A stretch of DNA of 64,000 bases from Lumbricus terrestris (GCA_949752735.1 OX457037.1:14459932-14523931), one strand, 5' to 3'; shown: positions 23,571-56,439, counted from the first letter of the stretch. Numbers and translations are program-made. Notes: generated by a model from the letters alone, not told the origin.

Positions 23571-24683
23571 GACATTGATAGGCCTACCCACTGCCTTTTG
23601 GTCGGTGTAACTTTGTGCATTGCCTGATGTGTGATGTTTTCTGTTCAAGTTACCCAATAAATAGCGTCATCAATCAGCATTCAGCATTGAATATAAATTA
23701 TAGATAATGCCTAGGTCTACTAGAACAATAAATAAATAATATAAGCAAATAAAGTAAGATCAGTATTTATGGGATAACAGTAACATGGATTGGAAAAACT
23801 GAGAAATAGTAGATAACTATTTTCTAAAGAATAACAGAATTTTTCACAAATATCGCTTTTCTTCAAACTATATGAAGAAATTACACTCTGTTGAGAGGTC
23901 ATTTGCCATTGAGACATGGATGTAGAATTTTGGTAGGTTAATTGTGTGCATATATGTCACATTTTAATACCCTATGCAATGTTGCTGTATAATAATTTCA
24001 CTGTAAAACTTTATTTCATATAATTACTTTTAAAATCTGTCTACGTCTCAAAGTAGAAGTTCAGAAAGACATTTAAATTTCTATTGCTGCGACGGAGAGC
24101 AATGTTCTTCTATCAACTCAAATCTCAACTTACTCATAATCATAGTTAGACGTAGCCTACAATCAAATTTTTTACAGATAAGAGATCAAGATAGTTTTAT
24201 TTTTGCAATTATCGTTCAAGGGTTTGGGGCAAACAAGAGTCGAAAATGGACTCCATTTGGCCACAGATGCCGAAAACTGCGTCGGCTCCTCGCGAGTTCC
24301 GCGCATGCAATTGCTCCTACTCGGAGTTTCTGTTAGGTTCCTCCCACTTCTAGACCGTGGCTGCACCTTTGTCGAGTACCCATTCACTGACGTTCTTTGC
24401 CATCCATGATATTATAAGTATCTTGCCTCTGTCCTTTTATTTCTAATCCACTTCTTCTTGCCTCTTGATTTATCATTATCAAGACGTTCTAGAAAATCGT
24501 CTAAAGTCTCGTTTCGATAAAGTCTATAGCAGACTTCGATCGCGATTGTTCTCAAAACTAGCGATAAGCGGTTTGTTGACATTATGCTGACAAAAGCACT
24601 ACTAGAAACGGAACTAGTAGGGCATAGGTAGGTGTAGTGCAGTAGTCGCAAAAGTTAATTTAAGTAGGCCTACTGTTGTTCAA

Positions 24684-24800
24684 GTGGTTGGTACTGATGG
24701 TGACGGTGGTGGTAATAGTATTGGCGGTTGTGGTAGTGGGTGTGGTGATGGTGGTGGTGGTAGTGGTGGTGGTGGTGGTGGTAGTGGTGACGGTGGTTAC
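24684..24800. repeat. GGT/GGTGGT simple repeat
   Basis: Imperfect GGTGGTGGTAGTGGTGGT repeats. No gene. Confidence 0.85.
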
Positions 24801-24990
24801 GGTAATTGTAGCGACGCATAGCGCTTCTGAATAATTATTGCTAGAATGTGTTCAATAAACTGTCCCGATAAATGGCAGTAGGGCCTATTACTTTAACTGT
24901 CATTTTTTTGCTATATTGTTGTCGGAGCATTAGTTACGTGGACGGATGGGAATAGAAAAAGTAAAAATGGATTGAGAAAGAGGCGAGTGG

Positions 24991-25182
24991 TCATTCCATC
25001 GAGGGAATGTTGGACTCCTTGCGACCGACTGGGCAGGCCATCTCGTCGCTGGGTCCTTTGCCCTTACCAAGCTGTTGGAGACAGCGCAGGGAGGAGGTGT
25101 GGGCGCATCGCAGGAACTTCAGATTGGAATAGATCTCAGTACAGATGCAGCACTGCGTTATCTCTCTCGACTGTTCCATCAC
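24991..25182 (-). pseudogene. Degenerate TRIM-type RING finger 1
   Basis: The frame starts MMEQSREITQCCICTEIYSN and continues LKFLRCAHTSSLRCLQQLGK and EMACPVGRKESNIPS. This is the N-terminal RING of a TRIM/RNF-type E3 ligase. Zinc ligands are damaged: the expected HTFC is HTSS and the expected CPVC is CPVG. The frame ends soon after the RING. I call it a pseudogene; a short expressed protein is possible but could not bind zinc normally. Confidence 0.72.
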
Positions 25183-25519
25183 ATAACTATGGTGTCTCCG
25201 CCATTACATTGACTGACGGATATCCAATCTTCAAGAAAGCAGTCGCTCACAGTAGGCCTACTATTAGACTTATCATGCTGGATGACAGATGGGTTTATTA
25301 GAAATGAAGTGGACATAATTATTATCAGTGAGGTCGGCGTCATGCACGTGTTCGACTCATGATCGAAATGTTCCAAGTAAACCTCAATCGATGCTTGTTC
25401 GCAAAAAGGACTTTGAACATGAAGAAGTTCGTTTACAAAGCAAAAGCAGTGACGGCAGTAACAATAGTATTATTAATAGTAGCTGAAGTAGGCCTGGTAG
25501 CAATGGTTACTTGTGGTGT

Positions 25520-25615
25520 TAGGTGATGATAGCAATTTTGACAAAGCTGTTGGAGGCAGAAGGTGTGGGCGCATAGTCCTTTTGAAGTGCAAACATGTGC
25601 TGAATTCATTGTAAT
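25520..25615 (-). pseudogene. Degenerate RING finger fragment 2
   Basis: The minus strand reads VCTSKGLCAHTFCLQQLCQNC, recognisable as the central C.H..C..Q.L part of the same RING. The first CxxC and the last CPxC are gone. It lies between fragments 1 and 3 in the same orientation. Confidence 0.6.
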
Positions 25616-25789
25616 CATATTATAGCAGACTTAGCAGTAGACTATTGGCCTACTTTTACTGTAGCTTTTTCTGTTGTTGCAATTGTTGTAACTTTTATTG
25701 CATGTAAATTTACTCATTATAAACACTTTTTGAAGATGGGTGTTGAACGAGAGGAGGGAGAGAGGAAAGCAATATTGAACTCTTTACAG

Positions 25790-25931
25790 CAGGCTGGACA
25801 TCTCATCCCAAGCCATTTACCTTCACAAAGCTGTTGGAGGCAGATGGTGTGGGCGCATGGCAGCAGCTACGAATTGAAGTAGAACTTTGTGCAGATACAA
25901 CAATCCGTATCTCTCCCAACTGCTCCGCCAT
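25790..25931 (-). pseudogene. Degenerate RING finger fragment 3
   Basis: An ATG at 25931 opens MAEQLGEIRI. One base of frameshift later the RING continues as DCCICTKFYFNS, a stop, LLPCAHTICLQQLCEGKWLG and MRCPAC. The same start and RING pattern as fragment 1 indicate tandem duplication of a first exon followed by decay. Confidence 0.68.
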
Positions 25932-26561
25932 ATTTGTTGCCTAGCCTAGACAATAACTGATGGGTAACAATAGACACACAAAGCTTGCACTGACTTCCTA
26001 TTACCAAGGCTGTAATGAAGGGTATACGCGGGTATACAGCGTATACTCATCTACAGGAAAAAAGGCATCGTATAGCCTACTCACCTCAGGTCTGTTTAAG
26101 TAATATCTAGAACTGCACAACCCTTTCTTTCGTTTCCCATCATCCGTGGTAAATTATTTCCAATCGGAGGACAAATGACCTTTTTTACTATAGTATTAAC
26201 TCCGCAGAAGTGCTTCTGCAACTGCACAAAACAATTTAGAACTGCACATTTTGTGTACAACTGCATGCTTAAAAAGCCCTCCCGAAAACCAAGGTAGGCT
26301 ACTCGCGGGTAAGCCAGGGTACACGCGATTATTTAGCCTAGGTGTAGCCTATTCCCATGAAATTCTGAGCGAATGACTAAAAAGTCATCACTTTTTTCGG
26401 AGGGGAAATTGTTGACATTTTCGAAAGATTTTGACAGGATGAGTAAAAAAGGTCGTCAGAAATATCGGACCCAGAAAGGTCGGTTTTTCTCGCTGTCAGC
26501 GTGTGCTCAACTTAAAATTTACCAGTACAACCCTGCCTATTATTGCATGCGTTCACTACAA

Positions 26562-27336
26562 CAGCGTTTCCCAAACTGTGGGTCTCGACCCAAAAGTGGG
26601 TCGCAGAGCTTTGGCAAGTGGGTCGCGAAAGTTCTTCTTATTTCTCTGTTAATTTCAGTATTTATTCCAGTAACCCTCAAACGTCATACTTTATTATTCC
26701 GTTATAACTAGTGAAGCAACATTTGACTATGGTTGGGCTATAACTAACTTCTACTTGTGCGTGTATGTGAACAGGAAACAGTGCACGAGACTTAGCAACG
26801 AGACTTAGCATGATTAATAAAAAGTCTGCCATTCAAAAATAAACAACGTGTATTTAAATTTCACAAATTTTATTTTCAATTTTTAAAACTTTGCGAAAAA
26901 CATGGATAAATTTTTGAAACGAAAACGAGAATCTTTGTCATATGTGTGAGTGGTCATAGCTCAGAGTCGGAGTCGGACGATGATGTTAATTCAACTCTTG
27001 ATAATCGACTTCCGAGTACGAAGAAGGCATGTCCGCCGAAACGTAAATATTATGATTCATATCTGAAATTCGGATTTATTTCAACTGATTCAGGCGATGA
27101 ACCAAGACCTCAGTGTGTGATTTGTTTGGAAATTTTTCCTTAAGTTAAATTTTACTGTTTTAAATGTGGTAATTTCTAAATGCTGGATGTAAATCAGCAT
27201 ATCTTAATCCCGATTTATGAAGCAATCCTTAGTTAGTGTTAGTTTAGTACTCTGTACCTAATTTTGTTTAGTGGGTCCCGAGACAGAAAAAATATTCCCA
27301 AGTGGGTCCCGAGCCAGAGAAGTTTGGGAACCTCTG
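26562..27336 (+). mobile_element. hAT element (H4) with ZBED-type transposase 5' relic
   Basis: The ends CAGCGTTTCCCAAACTGTGG and, in reverse, CAGAGGTTCCCAAACTTCTC are flanked by perfect 8-bp CACTACAA at 26554-26561 and 27337-27344. Inside, MDKFLKRKRESLSYV starts at 26901 and a second frame, 26946-27143, ends YYDSYLKFGFISTDSGDEPR followed by PQCVICLEIFP. That is the N-terminus of ZBED5/FAM200-like hAT transposases. The rest of the gene is deleted. Confidence 0.86.
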
Positions 27337-27904
27337 CACTACAACATCGTCTTTCTGGTCTCTAAATATGCTGGAAAATAAATAGGCCTCCTCTCAAACT
27401 ATGTGCAAAAGCCGTCATGCGCATCCTCATGTCGCTCACTGTTGGGACTGCTCTGACCTCAGCCGCCCAACAACAGGCGCATGCTGTGGTTGTTCCATCC
27501 ATTTAGAATGACCCTTAAATCATGTTTTAAGGCTTAAAGGTAATCCACACCTTCGTACAACAGTTAAATAGACACCTTCGTACAGCAGTCAAATTTCACT
27601 GAATTATTTGAAGCATGCAGAACAAAAGTTAATACACTTTTAAAGAGTCAACCCACTGTTTGTTGACGATCCAAATCATAACGTAACAAAACGTAGCGAA
27701 ATTACAAAATAATTGCAAACTAATTAGTTTGAAAGAAAACCAAAGTCATGAAATATAGCGAAAGAATATTCGACAGAAGTCAATTTTATAATAGTCATCA
27801 TAAAGACTGAATTCATCTGTTAACTAAACAACGACATTCTACTTTCCATTCCTGGGAACGTTTTCGGCTGTATTGCTGAATACGCTTTCCGCTGCCTTCC
27901 GGTT

Positions 27905-48094
<20,190 letters not shown>

Positions 48095-48153
48095 CTCTGA
48101 AAAAAGTAATGCAATTGAAGTTACAGGGGAAAAATTAAGAAAATAAATAAAGT

Positions 48154-48157
48154 ACTG

Positions 48158-48212
<55 letters not shown>
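48154..48212. repeat. (GT)n microsatellite
   Basis: A pure GT run of nearly 60 bp, directly upstream of gene 2 exon 1. Confidence 0.95.
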
Positions 48213-48214
<2 letters not shown>

Positions 48215-49070
48215 ACGCCCATCATTATATTTTCAAATACAAGACAGTTAAACTCTGTCCAAAAGTCTCTAGGTGACATTAATTATCATTGCTTGGCTCA
48301 TTGTGTAAAATATATAGGCCTACACGTATAGGCTAGGTAATGTCAAAAGTTCAACCAATGAGACGAAGACAGCTCTTTACAAAGTATGAATATTAATTAT
48401 ATTTAATAAAGTCTAATATTTGCACATGTCCTTAGATGAAGAAGGCCAATGTGATATCTCTATCACGAGCTGTAAGGGTCTTTTTTGCTTACATAGACCA
48501 GTGCATGTTAAACTAGTTCTAAATATTAGGCTATGATCCTTATTATACTAGATTGCCTCCCTTGTTGGATTTGAAAAGTTTTTGTGAAAGACTCGGCTCC
48601 TCTCACCAACCGCATTTAACAACAACTATGCCGCACGGCGTACGGTAAATAAGCCCCAACTTATACTGTTAGTATACACTAGGGTGTCCATACGTCCCGG
48701 TTTTCCGGGACATGTTCCGGTTTTTTGTGGTGCGTCCCGGTGTCCCGACGAATTAGGCAAAATGGCAAAATTGTCCCGGTTTTTGACAAGAAGAAAACTT
48801 GGATCTTGAAAACGTCAGTTTTATGTGAATCACGGAACAAAGTGTAGGGGAGGGTGGGGCAAAACGCCCCCCTTAAGGAAAAACTGGGTGTAGAGAGCAA
48901 AACACATTAATATCTAATGTTATTTTTTATCAACATAAACATCTGCACTTAAGCTACAATATCACTAAATAAAAAAATTAAATGAATTCAAATTTCGGCA
49001 CAAAATTGTCTGAAAGTTGTTGGTCCAAAAAGGGCGTTTTGCCCCACCTAGGGGGCAAAATGCCCATAGC

Positions 49071-49580
49071 ACTGGTCAACAAATTTTAACTTTTTTTTTG
49101 TTTCCGAAAAATCTTTGACTGTTTTCTATAGAAGTTGACGTGCTGAACACGGTGGTGTTCTCAGAATTTTTGTATCACGTAAGGTTTTTGAGAAAACGGG
49201 CATGCAAGATTTTAACTGAAATGCTTGTTTATTGCATATTACACTGGTGAACAAATTTAAACTTTTTTTGTTTCTGAAAAACCTTTGACTGTTTTATATA
49301 GAAGTTGACGTGCTGAACACGGTGGTGTTCTCAGAATTTTTGTATCACGTAAGGTTTTTGAGAAAACGGGCATCTAAGATTTTAACTGAAATGCTTGTTT
49401 TTTGCATATTATCCACTGGTCAACAAATTTAAACTTTTTTTGTTTCTGAAAAAACTTTGACTGTTTTCTATAGAAGTTGACGTGCTGAACACGGTGGTGT
49501 TCTCAGAATTGTTGTATCACGTAAGGTTTTTGAGAAAACGGGCATGAAAGATTTTAACTGAAATGCTTGTTTATTGCCTA
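49071..49580. repeat. About 171-bp unit repeated three times
   Basis: Units begin CACTGGTCAACAAATT or a close variant at 49071, 49242 and 49414 and contain GTGCTGAACACGGTGGTGTT. An inverted trace of the unit start (GACCAGTG) appears at about 50528, so these may be subterminal repeats of the enclosing element. Confidence 0.83.
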
Positions 49581-49715
49581 TTATTTTCAATATACTATAA
49601 TTTAATTTCATTGGAAAACAAATCTTTATGACAATTCTTCCTCATAATATTAAGTGCTGATGATGACTGTATCACTTAGTTTCCTTTCCTATTCTTGCCC
49701 GAGAAACCAGAAACA

Positions 49716-50009
49716 TTAGGGAGACAAACTGATCAGCCCGTCACAGTCATAATCTTTCTGCTCTCGCCAGACCATCGGGACGGCATACAGCATTGCTTTC
49801 GCAGGACCCCCGGAGTCAAACTCTAAGATCTGCTGCAGCACATCTTCCACAGCAAATGAGAGGCACGCATTCCTTGGCTTTCTCTCCAGTCTTGCAACCA
49901 AAGTACAGCTCAAAGCTTTATTGACAAGTTCAGTCACTGCGTGTCTCTGAGGATTACTCATATAGCATAGCCTACTCTCCACAACTGTATCAAAATGTGC
50001 ATGTATCAC
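49716..50009 (-). pseudogene. Transposon-type coding relic with VPMVWREQ motif
   Basis: A 97-residue frame ends GGPAKAMLYAVPMVWREQKD followed by YDCDG. The pattern VPMVWRE..(D/N)(H/Y)..DC is one I associate with multi-copy transposon-related proteins of invertebrates. It lies inside the GGGGCAAAACGCCC element and might be what remains of its own gene. No other domain is visible. Confidence 0.4.
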
Positions 50010-50591
50010 ATTTCATGCAACACTAGCGAGATATTTCTGCTGCCAACAACCGTCTTAAAATATATTATAATTTAAAGCTTATCTGTATATAAACTGGCTA
50101 ACTTGTTATACATCTTGCATACATGTAGACCAAACTAAATTTTGGAAATACGACATCAAACTACAAACAAACTGATGTCAACTTCCTCAGTAAGATATAC
50201 ATGTAGGCCTATGCAGAGAAGCGGCTCTAATAGTGCTTAGAACTTTCGGAGGAAGATTCTAACCAGCATTAATGCATATGCAGGCCCAAGTTTATATTTT
50301 ATTATGCAAGACAAACATATATGTAAACTGTCCTAAGTGCATGCCTGGACATACCTCAGTTACACGAAGCTTATTATAACGTTATATCTGAAAAATGGAA
50401 ATAAATATAAAAATTGAAGATTTCTCAAAAACGGTACGTGCTGGGACAATTTCAAGGTCATTTTCGTGATCAGCAGCAGAAACTGCATAAGAGACACCTG
50501 AAAGTGTTCAGGAAACAAAATCACTGTTGACCAGTGTAGCCTGGGCATTTTACCCCAATGATAATGTATACTAGATAATTGACTAGCGTAC

Positions 50592-50835
50592 GTGCATGTA
50601 CGTATGTATGCATGCATGCATGAATGCATGCATGCATGCATGCATGTATGTATGTATGTATGTATGTATGTATGTATGTATGTATGTATGTATGTATGTA
50701 TGTATGCATGTATGTATGTATGCATGTATGTATGTATGTATGTATGTATGTATGTATGCATGTATGCATGTATGCATGTATGCATGCATGCATGCATGTA
50801 TGTATGCATGTTTGTATGCATGCATGTATGTATGT
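50592..50835. repeat. (ATGT)n array, left part
   Basis: ATGT with GCATGCATG interruptions. It is the left half of an array split by the hAT element at 50836-53384. Confidence 0.93.
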
Positions 50836-53384
50836 TAGGGCGCCCGTTAAGCCAATGAGAAAATTTTAAATTAGTAATTTTCTGCACGGTACCCTCTGAA
50901 GTTGTTACACCTGGTCTGTGAAATAACAGAGTGAAATTGCAGAATTTTATGTTAATATTTACTGGGAGCTCAACATGACTAAAGTTTATGCTATATCGCA
51001 ATCTTTCGTACCTTTTCCAGTTTCGTTGTTTACAGAATTTTGTTTCACATTGCACATGTTACTTAGGCCTATTATGTTGTTATTATTCTATTTAGACTTA
51101 TTAATGTGTTTAATATTACCACGGTACTGCTGCTCTCTCAGTCAACAGTTTATCCTTGGATTCTTTGAGCTAGTTCATGTATAAAAATGAGTCCTTGTCA
51201 TTACAAAATCACAACAAACAGCTAAGGTTTTAATCTTAATTTAAAAATAACTGGACCCGCTACAAAACCACAAGAAGCACTAAGTTGTAAAGAAATTACA
51301 TTTAAAGAGAACAGAAAAATGTAATATTCACAAAAGGTTACTGTTAGTAGGTTTTAGCTTATTATGGTCAATGTCCATATACAGTACTCACAAACAGAGT
51401 AAAATTGCTATATCTATTAATTGTGCAATTAGCATTCTGAAATCTGCACCATCACTTTCATTTAGCTGCAACATGTTCCTTTTGTTAAAAAAATATGCAA
51501 TCCTTTTTTTATTTAGTGTGCACACTGTTCTGCGCAATTTGGGCAATGATGCAGTAACTGTTGTATTTAGTGTGTCAATGTTATAGTTGTCATACTAAAG
51601 CAGCTGCAGTATATCTAAATCACTGATAGTGCTTTCAGTCTTTTGGATTTAAAATCTTAGATTGATTAGTTAATTACCAATAGAAAGTATGGCAGAAGTA
51701 GCTGCTTCACGACTTGTAACAGTCACACGCATAGTTCCGCTGACATTTGGTTGATTGATACGGTATCAGAAGAAATACATGTGGAAGCAAGCTTCCAACT
51801 TACAATCAGGTGTTGTCTGTCTTTTTCCATTGGCACAAGATTCTTGCTAAGACAGTCAGAGACAGTTCAAGGTCTGTTGTACATGAAGTTCTTCACATTT
51901 GGTCAATGGCCCGTATCCCAACAACACTTGATAGGAATGCCATTGAAAAGTTGGAGGACATGTTTTATAGATGGGAGAAACTGAATAAGAACATGCATCG
52001 CAGAACTGAGCTAATGAAAGTAGATCGGAGATTTGGAAAAACTTTTTACATGTCACATACAGATGCTATGTCAATGACCACCATTGCTGAAGACAGGTTT
52101 TTCTTGGCTGACCAACACTGTCCACGCATAGGCTAAATGGGTGGTGTAGACACAGCTTTGGCTAGAACAGAGGGCAGAAAGTTAAAGAGATTGAAGTGTG
52201 AGCATTATCCCAGAAGTAAAGAAGATGACAGAAAGAGAGCGAATATCACAGTTCAGAAAGATGATGAATTGACTTCAGAAGAAGAATTGGCCACTATGGC
52301 TGCTAAAGTTGAGTCTTATCTAGAACCACGCTGCTCACATAGAGCTACCAAACGAGGGTCGGTGCCTGTTGTAACAGCAGAATTAAGTGCTGCACTTCAT
52401 CGAGCCAATGTCAGCAGCTGCACAGCAACACTTATTCTGGCTGAGACTGCATAGAACCTTGGACATGACATGTCTAGTTTCAACGTCAATCCTGAATCCA
52501 TCAGAACAGCAAGACTAAAGTTTCGTCAACATACCGCTCAGGCTGGAAAAGCCATTTTCGAACCGTCCGAACCTCTAGTTGTACATTGGGATGGCAAGAT
52601 GTTACCAGATATTGCAGGCAATGAGCAGGTTGACGCAGTCTTGGTATCAGGTTTGCATGTGGAGCAGCCTCTTGACGTGACAAAGCTTCTGGATGGTAGG
52701 GGGAAGCAACTAGCAATGCTGCTGTTTCAATGATGCGAGAGTGGGGAATAGAAAATCTAGTCAGGGCCATGTGCCTAGACACCCCAGCTTCCAATATGGG
52801 CAGACAAAGTGGGGTTTGTGGTGTGAAGATTTCGAGCTAAACAAGAAATATGTTAACAGTCTAGTCTGGCAGTGGTAAATGGCAGAGTAGAGTGAGCTGT
52901 GTAGCTGATATATGACTTCAACACCTCCATTACAACAAGTGATGAACAGAAACAATTTCTCAAGCCACAGAGCCAAGTGCCCAAAAGCGAAAAAGTCACT
53001 ACTTGTCGGTGATGATACAACAACAAAATACACTGACAACTAGACCCTATATAGTGACTTACAGCTTTAAAACGAAAATAAATGCTGCAATGTACTTTGT
53101 TGTGGCAGTATTGTTATTAGTATTCTGAATAGTTCAGTTTTGATTAGCATTTGACAGTGCTGTATTGATTTTGCATTGAAAATATTTGAATGATAAATAA
53201 CTGTGAAAGTGGTCAGAATAGCATGCTGTCGGATAATATTTCGCTAACTTCACATATGTTGAGCTCCCTCTAAACATGCATCCAAAATTCTTAAAAAATT
53301 ACCTGGAACTTCTCTCATGATAGACAACAAAATGAGAGGGTACCACATAAGAAATTCAGAAAATATTTTTTAACGGGCACCCTA
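50836..53384 (+). mobile_element. hAT-like element (H9) inserted in the ATGT array
   Basis: The ends TAGGGCGCCCGTTAAGCCAA and, in reverse, TAGGGTGCCCGTTAAAAAAT match, and GGTACCCTCT recurs about 50 bp inside each end. Both sides are ATGTATGT, an 8-bp duplication that is uninformative by itself in an ATGT repeat. The plus strand carries a broken transposase-like gene (51810-52830). Confidence 0.8.
51810..52830 (+). pseudogene. Transposase-like gene of H9, broken by stops and frameshifts
   Basis: The frames give ARIPTTLDRNAIEKLEDMFY, then MGGVDTALARTEGRKLKRLK, then EPLVVHWDGKMLPDIAGNEQ, VDAVLVSGLHVEQPLDVTKL and, in a further frame, AMCLDTPASNMGRQSGVCG. Several stops (52134, 52452 and 52731) interrupt it. 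The VHWDGK...VSG...DT.ASN.G order is the same as in the relic at 23160-23570. I recall it from multi-copy invertebrate genes but cannot name the superfamily. The TAGGG ends and 8-bp duplication would fit hAT. Confidence 0.65.
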
Positions 53385-53840
53385 ATGTATGTACACATGT
53401 ACGCATGCATGTATGTATGTACGCATGCATGTATGTATGTACGCATGTATGTCTGTAGGTATGTACGCATGTATGTATGTATGCATGTATGTATGTATGT
53501 ATGTATGTATGTACGCATGTATGTATGTATGTATGTATGTATGTATGTATGTATGTATGTATGTATGTATGTATGTATGTATGTATGTATGTATGTATGT
53601 ATGTATGTATGAATGTATGTATGTATGTATGTATGTATGTATGTATGTATGTATGTATGTATGTATGTATGTATGTATGTATGTATGTATGTATGTATGT
53701 ATGTATGTATGTATGCATGCATGCATGCATGCATGCATGCATGTATGTATGTATGTATGTATGTATGTATGTATGTATGTATGTATGCATGTATGTATGT
53801 ATGTATATATGTATTTCTGTAGTATGTAGGTATGTATGTC
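53385..53840. repeat. (ATGT)n array, right part
   Basis: A continuous ATGT array with CATGCATG interruptions. The MYVC and IHTY frames are artefacts. Confidence 0.95.
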
Positions 53841-54476
53841 CCGTCATGTGAGGTAAGACGCCCAGTCACGTGGGGTAAGACGCCCAGCCCCGTGAGCATC
53901 TTACCCCCAAGCAGTAGTAGTTACATTCCATAATCATCGCCTAAAACGACTACTTCAATGGCAGGTTTAAGTTCAATGTAGCATACCTAAATAAGTATGA
54001 ATCCAACAAAGCATGGATCTTTCGGAAAAAGCGAAACTAAGTAATTTTAACAAATTAATGAAAAATGGGAACCCTTACATCAGCTTTCGCAAAAATCGAT
54101 TTTTCTTGATAACGAGTGACCTGGTCACAGGGAAAACGAAAGTAGGATGTCTTTCAACCGGAAATACATAAAACTAAATGGTTCTAACTAAAATTTGGAT
54201 TCGGCATTTCAGTTGACTGAAATAATGCCTATGGGCATCTTACCTCCCATGGGCGTTTTGCCGCACCCTCCCCTACGGCAGTTGTAACCCAAAAAGGTCG
54301 ATACGAAAGAGAAGTTGTCTATTTACATGGAAAAGATGCAGGCCTATTTTTTGGCCTGCATCTTTGGTAGGCTAGTGAGTTGAATTAATGTCTTTACAGA
54401 ATTATTAAGGTATGACGAGAAAGTTTTGGCAATGGGGAGACCTACAATTTCAATGGCGGCGCCATATCTATTAGGC

Positions 54477-55577
54477 CAGTGATTCCCAACCTTTTTTGAC
54501 TTGCGGCACACTAAGAAAGAATAAAAATTTTCGCGGCACATTTAAAATAATTACCTTTTTAAAATCAATTTGTCACTATTACTTAATATTTTAATAATAT
54601 TCTAATATTCTAATTTTAATGTTCTTATTGTCTAATAATAGGCTACTCCAGTGAGTCCAGTAAGTTAGCAGATCAAAATGAAATGGGGCTCCAGAGACGA
54701 CAATCATATAGCCTACTCGAATCTCTTCGTCAATTCTAAGAAGTCTCTCCATCTTTTTACACTTGATTTCAGTTCAGGCTGAAAATCTAAATTCGTAAAA
54801 CCACGAAGATGCAAATTGCAGAAGATTTTTGATTGCTCTTGACAGGGCTGTTTTTAAGGAATTTTTAGAATTGCACATCCTTTTCTCTCCTTTCTCATCC
54901 TCCGTGGTAAATTACTCCCAATCTGAGGAAAATGGCCTATTTTTTAACCAGTTTTAACTGCACAGAACGTGACGGAAGTGCTTCTACAACTGCACGAATC
55001 CATTTAGAACTGCACATTTTGTGTAGAACTGCACGTTTAAAAAAAAGCCCAGCTTGCTCTTGAACTGATCGAAGGATGTGTTTTCTGAATGGAAAGCCAA
55101 AATTCATCCAAACTCTTTTTGGATAATGTTGACTAATAAAATTTGTCATTTCATAAATCAATTCATGAGCTGTTCTTTATCCTCGGTTGTAAGATTTGTT
55201 GTTTCGCCGATTACGAATGGACTGATTACCCAGTCAAAAGTGTCGATTGCATGCGAAGGGAAGTATGCTAATGCTGCACTGCTGGTTGCAGGTCTATCAA
55301 TGTGTTTGGTAGCCTATTCCAGGTGCAATTAAAAAAAAACTGAGATTCATTGACCGTGGGAAGACAATCAAGATTTCCTAATTGTAAATCTTAACCTGCT
55401 ACAGTGTGAGAGATTAAGACCAAATGACTTAAGTTTTGATGTTGCATTGATGATGTGTTCTGATGTTTTGTTTGGAATCATTGTTAATTAAAAACATATT
55501 AGAAATTTTCCCGCGGCACACTTGCAAAGTTCTCGCAGCACACTAGTGTGCCGCGGCACACAGGTTGGGAATCACTG
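54477..55577. mobile_element. hAT element (H10), 1101 bp, copy 1 of an inverted pair
   Basis: The ends CAGTGATTCCCAACCTTTTT and, in reverse, CAGTGATTCCCAACCTGTGT are flanked by perfect 8-bp TATTAGGC at 54469-54476 and 55578-55585. CGGCACAC words recur at both ends. Small frames inside are not recognisable domains. H12 is the same length and nearly identical in the opposite orientation. Confidence 0.92.
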
Positions 55578-56186
55578 TATTAGGCTATATCGACTTTGGC
55601 AGGTCACGCCAGGGTCATAAAGAGAGTTCGACCGCTCATGACAGCGCTGAAATACAGCTATTTCTTTCGACAACTTAAAAATAAAGCTGTCATTGTTATG
55701 TGGAAATTTTAAAAAATTGGGATGATGAGGGGCACATTCCCTATTCTAACCCCTTTCCCTGCTCGGCACAGAACGCCTTGGCGGTCGTCCGCCGGACGCT
55801 CCTGTGCGCCCCAGAAACCTGAAATCTTCCACTAGACTATAGATTACCCAATGTGTACCAATTGAGAGAGTATGCTCGATTAAAGAGTGCTGCATTGAGT
55901 GCACTGACGACTATAGAGCATGTTGTAGATTTCTACTAACCCCTTTCCCATTAAATGTGACTGAGCCTATAGCTAGGGCTAGGCCCATAGCCCAGTAGGC
56001 TAGTTAAGGAATTATTGGCCTACAATAATTATAAATATTGATATTTTCAAAAAAGCGTCCCGGTTTTTGATGGCCGGAAAATGGTCACCCTACAATAGAT
56101 CTACACGAATGCACTGGTCATTTACTCCGGTCATCTTCATCTAATTAATCTAACAATATCAATCCCCATCGATGATAATGAAATTC

Positions 56187-56354
56187 TACAGGGTGGGCCA
56201 AAAAAGAGCCTTAGGTTTTTGCCAATATATTGACCAAAAGTAGAATTTTGAAACGAAATTTTACAGGCTTAAAGACAATTCATATTTACACAATACACAT
56301 GATGGTCAGATTTCATCAAAAAAAACCTAGGGGGTATTTTTGGCCCACCCTGTA
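56187..56354. mobile_element. Short fold-back family member, copy C
   Basis: The ends TACAGGGTGGGCCAAAAAAG and, in reverse, TACAGGGTGGGCCAAAAATA enclose one partial 180-bp unit. It is an internal-deletion derivative of copies A and B. Confidence 0.82.
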
Positions 56355-56439
56355 TAATGGTACAATTCATCCCAAGAATTTAAATATTCTATATAAATGC
56401 GTAGATAAGAATGTCTGGGTAAGAACTACGGATATTCAT

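Larger units (their letters stand above)
48843..54276. mobile_element. Word-array element: GGGGCAAAACGCCC, with TGTAGGGGAGGGTG ends
   Basis: The ends TGTAGGGGAGGGTGGGGCAA and, in reverse, GTAGGGGAGGGTGCGGCAAA are inverted. The words GGGGCAAAACGCCCC, GGGGCAAAATGCCC, GGGTAAGACGCCC and their complements cluster near both ends (48855-49070, 50545, 53852-53900 and 54230-54260). It contains a 171-bp triplicate, a coding relic, an ATGT array and an hAT element. It shares the TGTAGGGGAG end with 14601-15910. Confidence 0.68.
48677..56094. mobile_element. Possible outer hAT-like element, CGTCCCGGTTTT family
   Basis: The left edge TAGGGTGTCCATACGTCCCG and the right edge, in reverse, TAGGGTGACCATTTTCCGGC are inverted. 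CCGGGAC motifs occur just inside. No 8-bp duplication is found, so the two edges may come from separate or rearranged copies. Everything between 48843 and 55577 would be later insertions. Confidence 0.42.

Noticed and set aside
54937..55332. Short frames in H10 (repeated in H12) as real proteins
   Set aside because: They recur only because the element is duplicated. They overlap on opposite strands and show no recognisable domain.
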